From positions 124,001 through 188,000 of the forward strand of contig NC_063017.1 of the NCBI RefSeq assembly GCF_020509005.1: a stretch of 64,000 nt of DNA. Reading direction: 5' to 3'. The number at the start of each line of letters is the position of its first letter. Positions within the stretch are counted from its first letter, which is position 1. The translations under genes were made by a program, and so were the position numbers. This DNA comes from Fulvia fulva. Taxonomy: Eukaryota; Ascomycota; Dothideomycetes; Mycosphaerellales; Mycosphaerellaceae. Of this stretch, positions 22,850 to 34,188 are shown piece after piece. The notes beneath the pieces were generated by a model. That model did no database searches. It was not told where the DNA came from and worked only from the letters and a program-made list of their open reading frames with translations.

Positions 22850-24583
22850 CGAGGCTAAACTACTAGAGGTATCCCTACTATAGTATCTACCGAGAGATTC
22901 GGCGAATATTGCCTTTGTCCCTAATAATTGACTTATAGTCTCTCCTTCCCGCTTAGTGCCTCCAATTTCCCCTACCTCTCGCCTACTACGGGCATCTTAG
23001 TAGCATATGTTCTAGGTTTTACGATAGGTAGCTACACTAGTAGGCTAGGCTATAGATGTCTAGTGCGCGTCTCCTGAACAGGTAGGCCCTTAATCTAATA
23101 TGTTCGGACCTAATTTGGATCGCTATGCTTGCTTCGGCCCTTATTAGGTCCCTATATAGCTAGTAATTGTGTCTCCGGAAGGCTTAGAGCGCTATCGGGC
23201 CTATTGTCTTAGGGGGCTTCCTTTTCTAGTCCTGCTCCTATAGGTAGCTCGCTATCTATTCCGCTAGGCTTTAGGTCTTAGCCTTGCTCCCGCCGGCCTA
23301 GCGAGTCCTACGCTCCTCCTCCTTTCGTACTAGCCATTCGGTACTTGTCTATACGGCCGTAAAGGTAGTAAGGTCATCCTCTTTTTAGCTTGTCCTATGT
23401 CCTGCCCCTCTCCGGTAGCGGCTTTCTATCTTATTCTTTACCTCCTAGATCGTAGTTTGTACTAGGTAACCTGTCGTCTTTACCGCGTATTAAATTCTTA
23501 TTCCCCGGATATACTGGCCGATTAGTAGTATTCCTATCTCTATTTCTACCGTGCTTATTAACGTTGTCTTATATACGCCTAGTACCCTACGTAGGTTGCC
23601 TACCTATGTCCTATTTAGGGGTTGCTCTATCCGTTTCGGGATCGGCTTACCTACGCCTCCTGTTCCCTAAATCTATGCCCCGTATAGTATAGCTAGTCTA
23701 ACGATCGCCTTATACATTACTCTTACCTTATCGAATGTTGCTCCCTATATAGATACCGTAAGCCTCTTTATCGCGGCTTTATTAACTTGCGCTCGACTCT
23801 AGGCTTTCTCGTAGCTCTACTAATAGCTTAGTCTCGTAGCCTTAGATTCTTACCGCCGCCTTTATATTATAGTATATTCTCGCTTTACTAAAGTATATAA
23901 GTTAGTACTTTTTAGGGGCGAACCGGGCACTATACTTCTTTGCCTACTCCTCGTATTTATTGTGCCTATCTTTAAGGAGGCGACAGTTCTCTTCTGTCGA
24001 GTCTGACTAAGCTAGGATGTTTATATCGTCTACGAACCCCGATACTAAGGTTTACGGAGAGGTAAGTAGGGGGATTAGGTCCGACATAAATATTAGAAAC
24101 AGGATAGGGGAGAGAGTAGATCCCTAAGGTATTCTAGTCTCTACCTTTACCGGGTCGGACGTATACCTTCCTAGGACTAGGTATGTCGTCCGTTCCTAGA
24201 GAAAGGAGTAGACGAACGACGTTACCTACTAGGGGATACCTTTCTACTATAGGATATATATTAGCTTTTGGTATAAGACGTTATCAAAGGCCCCTACGAT
24301 GTCGAGGGATAGTAAGGACGCCGCTCGGTTCCTACCGTAGTACTAGAGGGTCTGAATTTGCTCCGTAATTAGCTCTATTACTATTAGTATCGATTACTAG
24401 CTTCTTCCCCCTATCTATATTGCTAGGAGTACGTAGTTGTCCTCGGCTAGCTACGTAAGTCTCTAGGCTACTATCTTTTCTAGGACCTTCCCTATCGTAT
24501 TTAGAAGTGCTATTAGTCTATACGACTTAGGCTAAGTATAGTCTTCCTTCTATAGCTTACGTAGTACTACTGTTATAGTAAGG
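22850..24583 (-). mobile_element. RIP-mutated Tad-like LINE relic, 5'-truncated ORF2
   Basis: The plus strand aligns by eye with the intact LINE at about 8,130-9,920. For example 24,000-24,060 (GTCTGACTAAGCTAGGATG, then ATCGTCTACGAACCC) matches 9,340-9,390, the FVDD region, and 23,100-23,180 matches 8,370-8,440. Many differences are CA-to-TA or TG-to-TA, but transversions also occur, so it is a relative rather than a recent copy. The minus-strand element is cut at its 5' side in the reverse transcriptase, at 24,583, exactly where the right inverted-repeat arm begins. Confidence 0.85.
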
Positions 24584-25657
24584 AAGGAATCGTATTTAGT
24601 AAGCTAGCTACAAGATAAGGTAATAAGTCTTAACCGCGCTTTCCTACTTATCTAGTACTACCGTATAGCCTCGTTTCGAGAGGTTAGCCCGGAGCAAAAG
24701 CTTCCCTCTACGCCCTCCCTCCCTATTTGCTCCTTAAGCTAATATCTACCTCTATAGGCCTAAGCCCTTTAGTGCTCTCTATTAACCGATATACGTATCC
24801 GTCCTCTCGGGCTATATAGACAGTGTTAGCCGTCGCTACTAGTATATACTACGCCCTAGGTTTTGACGCCCTTCGCGTTACCGTAGCCTATCTCTAGAAA
24901 GCGGCCGTCTATACCTCGTAGGTTTGCTCGGGGCACACACTACGCCGGGCAGCGTACTCCTTACGTTTCTACCTACTAACTAATATAAAGTTCCTTATTA
25001 CCCTACCCTCGATCCTCCCCGATTATAGAACTAATCTACTTGTATTATACGTCTTTTCCCCGTCCTAATAGCCGTCTTTTCCTTGCTTAGGCTATCGTCT
25101 TTTCCTCGTCGTAATCTACTATATTAGACTAGGTACGTTATGTAGCGGGATAGGTAGTACCTTAGGCAAAACCCTCGTTCCTATACCGGGTGTTTAATAG
25201 GCCCTTATAGGCTTCGTCGCGTGTCTACCTACCTACCGTATTGCCCGCTAGTAAATACTAGATTGTTTCGTAGTCCGCTCGACGCCGTTATATAGTCCGC
25301 TTAGTTGTTGTTCTATAGTCCGCTCGTCTAATGTTCGTCGCTTAGCCCGCTCGGTTTACGGTCTCCGGAGGTGAAAATTCTATACTTATACTAGAGGTGT
25401 CCTATCGAGCGTATAGGCTACGGTTCCGCGCCCTTCTTACACGTAGAAAGTAGAGGGACTCGCTCCTGATACGAGTATACGCTCGTCGGATAGTTTTTAT
25501 ACCCGTTTTGCTAGTAGTCCTCTATTCGCCGCGGCTTCGCCTACGTTACGCGCCCGTCGCGCCTACGACGCTCTAGCGTAAGAATACTTAGCTCTCTCGT
25601 AGCTAGACGAGAGGTTCGTAGCCGACAGTACGTATAGGTGATTCTCGTCGTGGACCT
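24583..25657 (-). repeat. Long inverted repeat, right arm
   Basis: Reverse complement of 19,931-21,007. The inner edge coincides with the truncated end of the LINE relic. The outer edge near 25,657 runs into the gypsy A integrase frame. One local difference is at 25,437-25,450, where the left arm has a TCTTTTATAAG stretch. Confidence 0.8.
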
Positions 25658-27270
25658 CTACGACTATATAGTAGCTAGTTACTTAGGAGACGAGAAGACG
25701 TATAAATTAGTAGCTCGTAACTATACCTAGCTAGGTATTTTACGATTCGTTAAGAGCTATATACGTGCCTACCGCGCTTACCGTACGAACAAGAATACTA
25801 ATATCTAGTACCTAGGGCTATTAAGACCGCTACTAGTACTATTTAGCGCTTAGGAGGATATCTCTATTAACTTCGTAGTTAAACTACCGAAGGAAATAAG
25901 CGTAGTCGACGGGCAAATATACGAGAATATTATAACCGTTATATACCGCCTAACTAAGGAGCGACATATTATTTCTATTACCTTAATAATAGTAGAGTAT
26001 TACGTACTAGTATTCCTTAAGTACGTGTTTAGTAGACATAGGCTCCCGAAGTCTATTGTCTCGGATCGTAGTACGTAATAGGTTTCCGTATTCTAGCGTA
26101 GGATATACGCGCTACTTAGGATTAATCGAAAGCTATCTTTATCGTTCTACCTAGAAATAGATAGATAGTCGGAGAACACGAACAAAGTAATAGAGTAATA
26201 CCTACGTATCTTTATTAACTATACCTAGGACTACTAGCTAGATTAGACTCTATTAGCTAAGTTTATAGTAAACAATATAGTATCTATAATAATAGGCGTC
26301 TCGCCGTTCTATACTAATACTAGGCGTAATCTAAGGTTCTTATTAAACAGGTACGGGTAGATAGTAGCGGAGTAGAGTAAGAGATTAATCTTTAACTAAC
26401 TAATAGTACGAGTATATAGCAATATATTAGGAACTAATGTGTTAATTATATTAGATGTCTATCTAAGCTAAAGGGGAGAGAAGGTATCTCCCTATAAGCT
26501 AAGTTATCGTAGATACCTTAGGCTACTAGATCACTTCCTAATTGTTAACTCCCTTTAAGATACTATATCTTAACAGTTCTCTAAGTTCGACTTAGACTTA
26601 CCTATACTACTAATACTATATAAATAACGACTAGACGCCGAGTTCGTAGACAAGTTTTTAGCTTAGATATAAGAGATATACTAATACTTACGACAGTAGA
26701 TAGCCTTAGTATAAGTAGTCTAAGCTAAGTACGTAAACTAGACTCGTATACCTATACTACGGTACGCCGAGGGCGACGAAGTATAGGTAAGTACTAAGAA
26801 TTAGACGATAGAGAGACCTTCTCGTAAGATAGACGTAAAGTAGTCTAACCGTACGTAATTACGGAGGTACTACCGGGCAACACTTATAAAGTAGAGCTCC
26901 TACCTACTTTAAATATCGATAATCGCTTCTACTTATACCTTCTTATACTAGTTTATCCGCCGGTTATAGGACAGATATAACCCGAACTACTACCGATCCG
27001 AATTATCGACGACGAATAATATAAAGCCGATCCTACCGAATCCGATTAATAGGAAGTTAAGCAAATTCTAGACTATAAGAAGAGATAGCCGCGAGGACTA
27101 ATACCGGTAGGAGGTAAGTAGCTATATTAGGAATACTTAGTGAAATATATTAGATATAATAAGCCGTCCTATAAAGCTACGGACTAGGTTATCGAGACTA
27201 CTACCGCCTCTATAGCCGACTTTTACTATAACGACCCGAGAGCGACTAAACTACCTAGTTTTTAACTACC
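25640..27270 (+). mobile_element. Gypsy element A, integrase and chromodomain (RIP relic)
   Basis: On the plus strand a gypsy integrase is readable through stops: zinc-binding region (LGDEKTYKLVARNYT, about 25,680-25,730), catalytic core (INFVVKLPKE near 25,870; RLPKSIVSDRS near 26,045; NNIVSIIIGVSPFYTNT near 26,270-26,320), then a chromodomain near 27,050-27,260 (VKYIRYNKPSYKATDQV-like, then IADFYYN). It continues the reverse transcriptase that stops at 19,930, giving a chromovirus in the order protease, RT, RNase H, integrase, chromodomain. Confidence 0.83.
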
Positions 27271-28556
27271 TATAGACTAGATACCGAATAAGAATGCTAT
27301 AGGTATACGTATAGCGCGCTAACTAGTATAAGTAGCGATAGCTCTAATACCGGTAGGACTAGGCCTCCGGGCTTATAAGAAAGAGAGCAATACGCGTCGC
27401 GATAACGATCTTACTCGACGAGTAGACCGAGTAGTAGACGCTAATCTTCCGATTAGCGCGAGTTAAGACGATATTAAAGCTCTTCTAAATATAGAGTATA
27501 GCCGCCTAGATAGCGCGAGTTACTACGGTATAGGGTACCTATACGAGGAACTTAGTATATATAACGAGAGAGATACCGTCTAGATATTAACTAAGGTTAA
27601 TACGCTATGTCGCCGTAGTAGTCACCCCGCGCCTCGTAGCGTTATATAGGATAGTTCCGCGGAGGATAGACTAAACGACGAATTAGACGATAGTCTAATA
27701 GATAATAAGGTATTTACGAAGGTAATAAGAGATATAATAGATACGATAGATATAAGAGGAGAGAAGAGTACTCCGGAGCGTACTCTTAGAGAGGGGGTAG
27801 TATTACCGTACCGGCGTATATTTACTTAAACCTACGGGTACGTACCTAGACCCCGCGCCCGCTAACTAATCCGACTAGCGGCTTAGCGCCCGTATATACT
27901 CTCGCGCCCTCCGCGCCTCTCTTAGATAGAACATCTATTCGACTTGTACCTTACCCGACTACGTACTTATACCTACTTATAATACGTCTAATTAGAACGC
28001 GAGAAACGCCTCTAACTTACTACTAGTAACAATACTACTACCTTATTACTATATTATCCGCTACTTTCGCGCCTTATATATAGTATACACTTGCCTAAAA
28101 CAAAAAGGTGTTACTACTCTAAGGTAATGACCTTTAAAAGTATAGAAAGTAAGGCACCCCGAAGGTGCCTTTTTAACTTTCCGATACCGTTACTCCGGTA
28201 TTACCTATTAGAGCCCTATTATACCTTATATAGTATAAGCTCTATCGTAGACAGCCTAGTACATTACGCTACTAACTAGTATCTTATACTCTCTAGAGGT
28301 AGAGCGAGCTCTCTTACTATTCGCCGGAGCGAAATAACTTAGTATAGAGTAATTATTAGACAATTTAATAAGTTAAGCGGACGACAATATATATTTAAGT
28401 ATACGATAGGACTAAGGCTACCCCTAGATTAAACTTAGGACCTCTAATGTTTACCGGTAGGTAAAATAATTATATACTTAAGTAAAAGTCCGTATAACGG
28501 GACTATTACCTAAGCTATCTTACCGGTAATAGTTATATAATCTATACTTTATTATA
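27271..28556. other. Unassigned RIP-mutated DNA
   Basis: No recognisable domain. It may contain the 3' end and LTR of gypsy A. One short plus frame (28,091-28,279) shows no features of a gene. A GAAAGTAAGGCACCCCGAAGGTGCCTTT stretch at 28,145-28,172 forms a perfect small hairpin (GGCACC...GGTGCC). Confidence 0.4.
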
Positions 28557-30214
28557 ACGTGCTTTACTACCGAGCGGGCTATACTACCGAGCGGGCCACT
28601 TTTACTAAGAACTATATAACTTCTATAGATATAGCTATATAGCTACTATTATAGCGTATATTGTCTTTAAACGAGGCCAAACTGACCTTAGCTATCTAGG
28701 CTACGAAACGCGACGCGACAATTACGAATCGACTTACTATAAAGGTATACGACGCGTCTCGAACTATACTAGGGTATCGATTGAATAGACGACCTCCTCG
28801 GGTCGACTACGAGCCTAATTCGAAGAAGCTTATAGAGCTAGAAGAGAGGGTAATACTTGAGTATATACTCGAGCTAGATCTTAGAGGTTTCCCGCTATTA
28901 AAGGCTAGTATACGAGTAATAGCCGATTTATTACTATAAGAGAAGGGTCTTAAGCCCGCTAGTCTTAATTAGATAGACAGGTTTATTAGGCGGCATCGTA
29001 AGCTAAAGGTTCGTATAACACGTAGATACGATCGTTAGCGAGCCCTAATAGAAGATCTAGACGTTATCGAGAAGTAGTTCTTACTTATAGGTAATATAAA
29101 GGAGAAGTATAGCATCCTAAACTAGGACACCTATAACTTCGACGAGATAGGGTTTATAATAGGTGTTATTACGTCTTAGAGCGTCGTTACGGGTTCAGAA
29201 AGGCGTAGTAGAAAGAGGAAGGTCGTTTAATAGGGTAATAGAGAGGGAGTAGAGAGATAGCATATTAGATAGCTCTTATACGAAGCGAGATTAGTAAGCT
29301 ACGTAAGTCTAACGAGGCCCTTATATAGCGGAAAGCACGAAAGCGCAAGTATATTCAGTCTAGAGGGTCTCTAACCTTCGATAAGGCGTCGTAATTAATA
29401 CCTCTAGAGGATACTAGGAGGTAGGAAGTGAGTAGAGAGTCGCTAGATAGTGTTCGGCTAGTACTAAGGCTACGACGCTATAAGCGATATAGCGAGTCGG
29501 GGTATAACGTATATACCTATTAAGTAGACTCGCTAGATAGCGAAGAATCTAAAGAGGAATTGTCCTCCTAGTAACGATTCTATAGGATGTTGTCAGGGCG
29601 AGAGCCTGGCCTGTGAGATGCAAGGGTGAAAGCGAGAATGCAGGTGCGAAGTGCAGATGCAAAAGGGTATGGTATGATTGCTACACAAAACAAAAGACGA
29701 AGAAAGCAAGAGAGGCCTGGGGAAGGCCAGATATTTATACGCGACCCTCGCGAGTGCGTGTCCCCGCATCAACAGGGCTAACCCGTGCGAAGCCGCGCTC
29801 AGCAGCTTTGCTCAAAACCTTATTCCAACCTGCCCTACGTTCCGAGTCTTCCACGTGCTTCTTCCAGGGTCCAGCGCAGTCGCGGGTGCTCGCGGGAGTG
29901 CCGTGAGTCACACAGTCACGAGCCGAAGTGAATCTGTCAAGGTTTGGTAGAGGGGTGAATTTGGAGGGCTGGGTCCCGTAGCGAATGTTACGGGGCATGT
30001 GATTCTTGGCGCTCACACACCAAGCTGGACTGTCACTTCTTGACGACTTCTGAGCACTCTGAGGCTCTTCTGTCCCCACCTTCTGTACACTCTGTGGAGA
30101 GACCATGACAGATGTCGTCGTGTTAAGATACCGTCGTAATTAAAGTAGAAGTAGTATAGTTCTTAGTAAACGTAGCCCGCTCGGTAGTATAGCCCGCTCG
30201 GTAGTAAAGCACGT
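28557..30214 (+). mobile_element. Fot1/pogo-type deletion derivative (copy 3) split by a solo LTR
   Basis: Ends ACGTGCTTTACTACCGAG...AAAGCACGT are flanked by TA (28,555-28,556 and 30,215-30,216). Each end carries two copies of a 17-bp unit containing GAGCGGGCT; copy 2 has only one at its right end. The plus strand encodes the N-terminal and central part of a Fot1-like transposase through stops (NFDEIGFIIGV at about 29,133-29,165, VVTGSERRSRKRKVV after it). The segment equivalent to 17,355-18,087 is absent. A 520-bp insertion with its 5-bp duplication accounts for the rest: without them the element is 1,133 bp. Confidence 0.88.
29591..30110. repeat. Solo LTR, 520 bp, not RIP-mutated
   Basis: This 520-bp segment starts TGTCAGGGCG and ends ACCATGACA. 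It is flanked by GATGT on both sides (29,586-29,590 and 30,111-30,115), a perfect 5-bp target duplication that interrupts the Fot1-type sequence exactly. It has normal CA/TG content and TATA-like sequence (ATATTTATACG near 29,730). TG...CA ends, the duplication length and size fit an LTR left by LTR-LTR recombination, probably gypsy-like. Short frames in it look non-coding. A non-autonomous element is the alternative. Confidence 0.85.
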
Positions 30215-30216
30215 TA

Positions 30217-30443
30217 TAGGTAACAATAGTAGTAGTGAAAGTGAGGAACAAGGGAAGGGGTATAAAGCTCACCTTACTTACCTTAGCTTACTTTACTTAA
30301 AATAGCTAACTTAGCCTTACTATAGTAGTAGTACTACCGAGGGCCTAACGTTACTACTATAGGTAGGGAGGGTAGTTATAATAGGGTATACGCAATTATA
30401 TAGGAATTAGCTTATTTACTCTAGCGTACGAGCTAAGGGGGTA
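30217..30443 (+). mobile_element. LTR-element 3' end with polypurine tract (RIP relic)
   Basis: A purine run GCTAAGGGGGTA (30,432-30,443) directly precedes the 207-bp LTR at 30,444, as expected of the polypurine tract before a 3' LTR on the plus strand. No frame was recognised upstream of it. Confidence 0.5.
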
Positions 30444-30650
30444 TGTTATGATCTGAGCGTATATATAGGCAATATCCTATTATTAAAACTTAAGGCTACG
30501 TACGCTAAGAATTAGGTAACTAATTAGTTACCTATAGCCTCTTTAAGAGCAATACCTATCTATTCTAGATAGACATATACAATATATAACCTGCTTTTGA
30601 AACACCCTATATAAGCCCGTATAATATTTTCTTATACTTCTAACGTAATA
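30444..30650 (+). repeat. 207-bp LTR, second copy
   Basis: Same length and sequence family as the solo LTR at 16,157-16,363, with more C-to-T/G-to-A changes (TGTTATGATCTGAGC versus TGTCGCGATCCGAGC). The flanks (GGGTA before, AATCG after) do not form a target duplication. With the purine tract on its left, it is best read as the 3' LTR of a plus-strand element whose body is lost or displaced. Confidence 0.75.
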
Positions 30651-30756
30651 AATCGTAGCTACTTAATTAACCGACTTTAACGCTATATAGGTAATACCGC
30701 CGCGATATTGCCCTCTCTCTATCGAACTAGTCGAAGGTAAAAATATAGATAATCTT

Positions 30757-30989
30757 AAGATATAGCATCTTAAAGGGAGTTAACAATTAGGAAGTGATCT
30801 AGTAGCCTAAGGTATCTACGATAACTTAGCTTATAGGGAGATACCTTCTCTCCCCTTTAGCTTAGATAGACATCTAATATAATTAACACATTAGTTCCTA
30901 ATATATTGCTATATACTCGTGCTATTAGTTAGTTAAAGATTGATCTCTTACTCTACTCCGCTACTATTAATCCGTACCTATTTAATAGA
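30757..30989 (-). mobile_element. Inverted fragment of gypsy integrase C-terminal region
   Basis: This stretch is the reverse complement of about 26,340-26,570 inside gypsy element A, including the CTAAGCTAAAGGGGAGAGAAGG segment. It is a second, oppositely oriented piece of the same gypsy family. Bases 30,990-31,262 continue as RIP-mutated DNA with a short direct repeat (GATATTAGCTA-containing, 31,140-31,175). Confidence 0.75.
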
Positions 30990-31478
30990 TAATAAAGATA
31001 TAGTTATATACTCTTAAAGATACGTAGGCTCTTAAAGAGCCTATTAAGATAGTAGATAAGGACGTACCTTATCGTTGCTACTAGAAGAAGGCTCGTCCCG
31101 TTATAAAGTTATTAGATGATAGTTACGTACTATTACCTAAGATATTAGCTACTATTACCTAAGATATTAGCTAAGAAGCTTATTCAAGAGTACTAGTAAT
31201 TAATAATACTAAGATTATCGTAGAAGTAGTAGGATTCTAGCTTTTTTCCTACCGACAGTAGCGGTAAGATCTCAATATTAGATGGGAACGCGTCATTCCG
31301 GTAATTTACCGGTAGCAAAGGCCACCATCGGACACACGGATATTGAAGGTGTTCCGTCCCCGTCTTGGGCCATTTTAGAATATCCCGGCCTGCAGCTCGC
31401 AGTCGTCGTCTTTCATGCACTTCTCAACTTTCACTTCAACTGCTGCAAGCACTACTGCATATCATCTCACAGCTTGCC

Positions 31479-33607
31479 ATGTGCGCATTCACAGAACCTA
31501 GCAAGAACGGACAATCGACATCACCCATCGAGAGCCATCTCACGCGCATCGCGTCGCATCGATCCACCACTACCCCGGACGCTGAACGAAGACCTCAATC
31601 GAATCGCGAGTCGTCGACATCTCACATTCCTCGCATATCAGCCTTGAAAGACTTTCTACCCTTGTCAGCGGAAGACGCATCCCTAACGTCTCCACGCGGG
31701 AGTCACTTGCCGAGCATCTTACAGACGAGATCCAATAGCAACCTTGTGAACCGGGCACAATGGCATCGGAGATCGAACAGTATTACAGTGGCGGAAATGC
31801 CAGCCTTGGGACAGCGGACCAACAGCCAGAACTCAGATGAATTCAATTTGGGGCACAAGTCACAGTTGAGTGACCCAGCAGGTGGTGTAGCAGCATGGGG
31901 TGGAGGGGACGATCACAGGTACGACCGGTCGAGACAGAGTCGCTTTGATTTGCGTTGGCGATGCAGCATGTGGGACATAACTAACGCTCTCCGTCCGTTA
32001 GTCGACGACTGAGCTATCAGGCCAGTCTGCTCAACACACCGCAAATGCGCAGTCAACGACTGATCGGCTTCACGAATCCTCGATACCAGTGGGAGCAGTA
32101 CTGGAAGACGGACGAAGAGTTGAACAAGATCAAGAGCAAGAGCGTGAGGAAGTACTATGAGCGGATCAACTACCTCATACAACATTATCTGTACATCGAT
32201 CGATTGCTGGACAGCAGTCTGCCACACGATTTGATCCAGGACTACCACCATACGCAACCATCGCCTCAAATCAAGCCAATGGCACCCGCTCCATCAGCAG
32301 TTCGCGGATCATGGCAAGACGACCTACCCGAGACGATTGATGAAGAGGATGGAGCCGAGCCACCACGGATCTACCACGAAAGAGCTGGGTCCGCGGATAG
32401 CATATTTGCAGATGGCGCTTTCTATGCAAATGGATCACCAGACCCGCCACCACAGAAAGTTAAACGAACGCCGAAGGATCTGTACATGATCAAGAAGCCC
32501 GAGAAGCAAGCAAATGGAGATCATGCGAACGATGAACAGGCGCCGCTTCTCAGTACCTCCACTTCCAGCGAAGATCTCGAGTCCGGGCCAACAGTACCCG
32601 ATCTTGAGTACGAAGAGGAAACATCGTCGCAATCGCCCGTCGTTACTGTCGCCATCTGGATCAACGTTGTGGCGAACACGCTCCTTCTGATACTGAAGAT
32701 CATCGTTGTGGTCTTGAGTAGCTCTGTATCAGTCCTGGCATCGCTGGTTGATGCCGCACTAGACTTCCTCAGTACTGTGATCGTCGGCATCACTACAAGG
32801 CTAATCGCGCGAACGGATCAATATGCATATCCCATCGGTCGACGACGATTAGAGCCCGTCGGTGTCCTAGGTACGTACGCGCAATCACACCCCCGGCGCA
32901 GCAGTAGTCACTTCTTCACAGCGTCGTCCCAATCGCCTACAAACTAACCCACCCTCCCAGTCTTTTCCGTCATCATGATAACAGCCTTCATCCAAGTCCT
33001 CTGGGAAGCCACCAGCGCCCTAACCAACGGCAAAAAAGAAATCGTCGAACTCGGCATCCCCGCCATCGCCATAATGGCCAGCACCGTCCTGATCAAAGGC
33101 GGCTGCTGGTTCTGGTGCCGCCTCGTCAAAAACTCGTCCGTCCAAGCCCTCGCCCAAGACGCCCAAACCGACGTCGTCTTCAACGTCTTCTCCATCGTCT
33201 TCCCCTTGATCGGCTTCTACGCGCGAATCTGGTGGCTAGACCCCGTCGGCGGAATTTGTCTATCCCTATACGTCATCATCAACTGGTCGAGCACTGCGAA
33301 CGAGCATATCAGGAATTTAACGGGCGCGAGCTCGAGTGCGGATGAGAGGAATATTTTGCTGTATTTGACGATGCGGTTTGCGAAGACGATTAAGAAGATT
33401 CAAGGGCTGCAGGCGTATCATAGCGGTGACAAGCTGAATGTCGAAGTCGACATCGTGCTAGACGAGCATACAAGCTTGAGGGACTCGCATGATCTGGGGG
33501 AGAGCTTGCAGTATGTTTTGGAAAGCGTACCGAGTGTGGATAGGGCGTTTGTGCATATGGATTATGCGGATTACAATATTCCGACGCATTTGATGCAGGA
33601 GAATTGA
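31479..33607 (+). CDS. Cation diffusion facilitator (CDF) transporter
   Basis: Predicted exons 31,479-31,918, 32,002-32,870 and 32,961-33,607 join in frame to 651 residues. The first intron has a CTAAC branch point before TTAG. About 270 N-terminal residues are hydrophilic and Ser/Pro-rich; the transmembrane block follows. Motifs DAALD in the second helix region and DAQTD later match the paired metal-site acidic residues. The DxxxD pattern at both sites is that of the Mn-type CDF subgroup rather than the HxxxD of zinc carriers. The likely role is export or vacuolar/Golgi sequestration of manganese or a related metal, by family knowledge. It is the first host gene next to the repeat nest, with its ATG about 215 bp from the last RIP-mutated base. 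Confidence 0.85.
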
Positions 33608-34188
33608 GGAAGGGGTGGTTGTAGTGGTGATGACTGTACATAGAAATGATACCCAAGCTTTCTCTTCTCCACTGCGATAGATGGAGCTGTAAGCTCACCG
33701 TGATTGAAAGTGCTGGAGGTTGGTGCGCGCCCCGTGATATGGAGATGGGCTTCGCGACGATCAATTCTGTGTAAAAGAAACCGAGTGCCTGTGGATGCAG
33801 TGCCGAGAGCGAAGCACACAAAGCAGACGCGCGGTGCAGCCACGGCCTTGCGCATCACATGCATCACATGCACAATTCCTGCTGCGACAGGCGTCGAGCA
33901 TTCACATTGACTGTACGTCAAGCCGCAAAGTCTCTATTAGTCTTCAGCTCTCCACTTACTAGAATCTTCCCAGACAGCAGTTCCAACAACAACATCAGCA
34001 GCGCCGCAAACCCTGTACGTACAACCCACTATACCCGGGCGCGATTTGGACATGTGCTTTTGTACTGCAGGTGAGTACAGTATGTTTTGCTATGCAACGG
34101 TGGATCTTCCAGACGCTTCACATGTCACACACACAATTCCCAACAATCCAGCACCACGCATTGCCATCAAAATCATCTACATACACCA
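33608..34188. other. Convergent intergenic region
   Basis: Separates the 3' ends of the CDF transporter and the amidase. Short frames overlap here on both strands but none looks like a gene. No repeat or RNA gene was seen. Confidence 0.5.

Larger units (their letters stand above)
1..31262. repeat. RIP-mutated transposon nest
   Basis: Across this stretch CA and TG dinucleotides are rare, TA is very common and CG is kept. Remnant reading frames are punctuated by TAG and TAA where CAG, CAA and TGG would be expected. This is the known footprint of repeat-induced point mutation in Pezizomycotina. Recognisable retroelement and transposase frames, LTR pairs and terminal inverted repeats show that the DNA is nested mobile elements. 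I see no credible host gene here. The signature stops sharply near 31,262, just before the first host gene. Two inner segments (about 8,063-12,700 and 29,591-30,110) lack the signature. Confidence 0.93.

Noticed and set aside
24183..24368. 61-codon plus-strand frame
   Set aside because: It is antisense to the reverse transcriptase part of the RIPped LINE relic.
29613..30106. Frames of 90-123 codons on both strands
   Set aside because: They lie wholly inside or run off the 520-bp solo LTR with TG...CA ends and a 5-bp duplication; low complexity and no domain.
30444..30650. Calling the second 207-bp LTR a solo LTR
   Set aside because: The flanking pentamers differ and a purine tract abuts its left side, so a 3' LTR of a lost element fits better.
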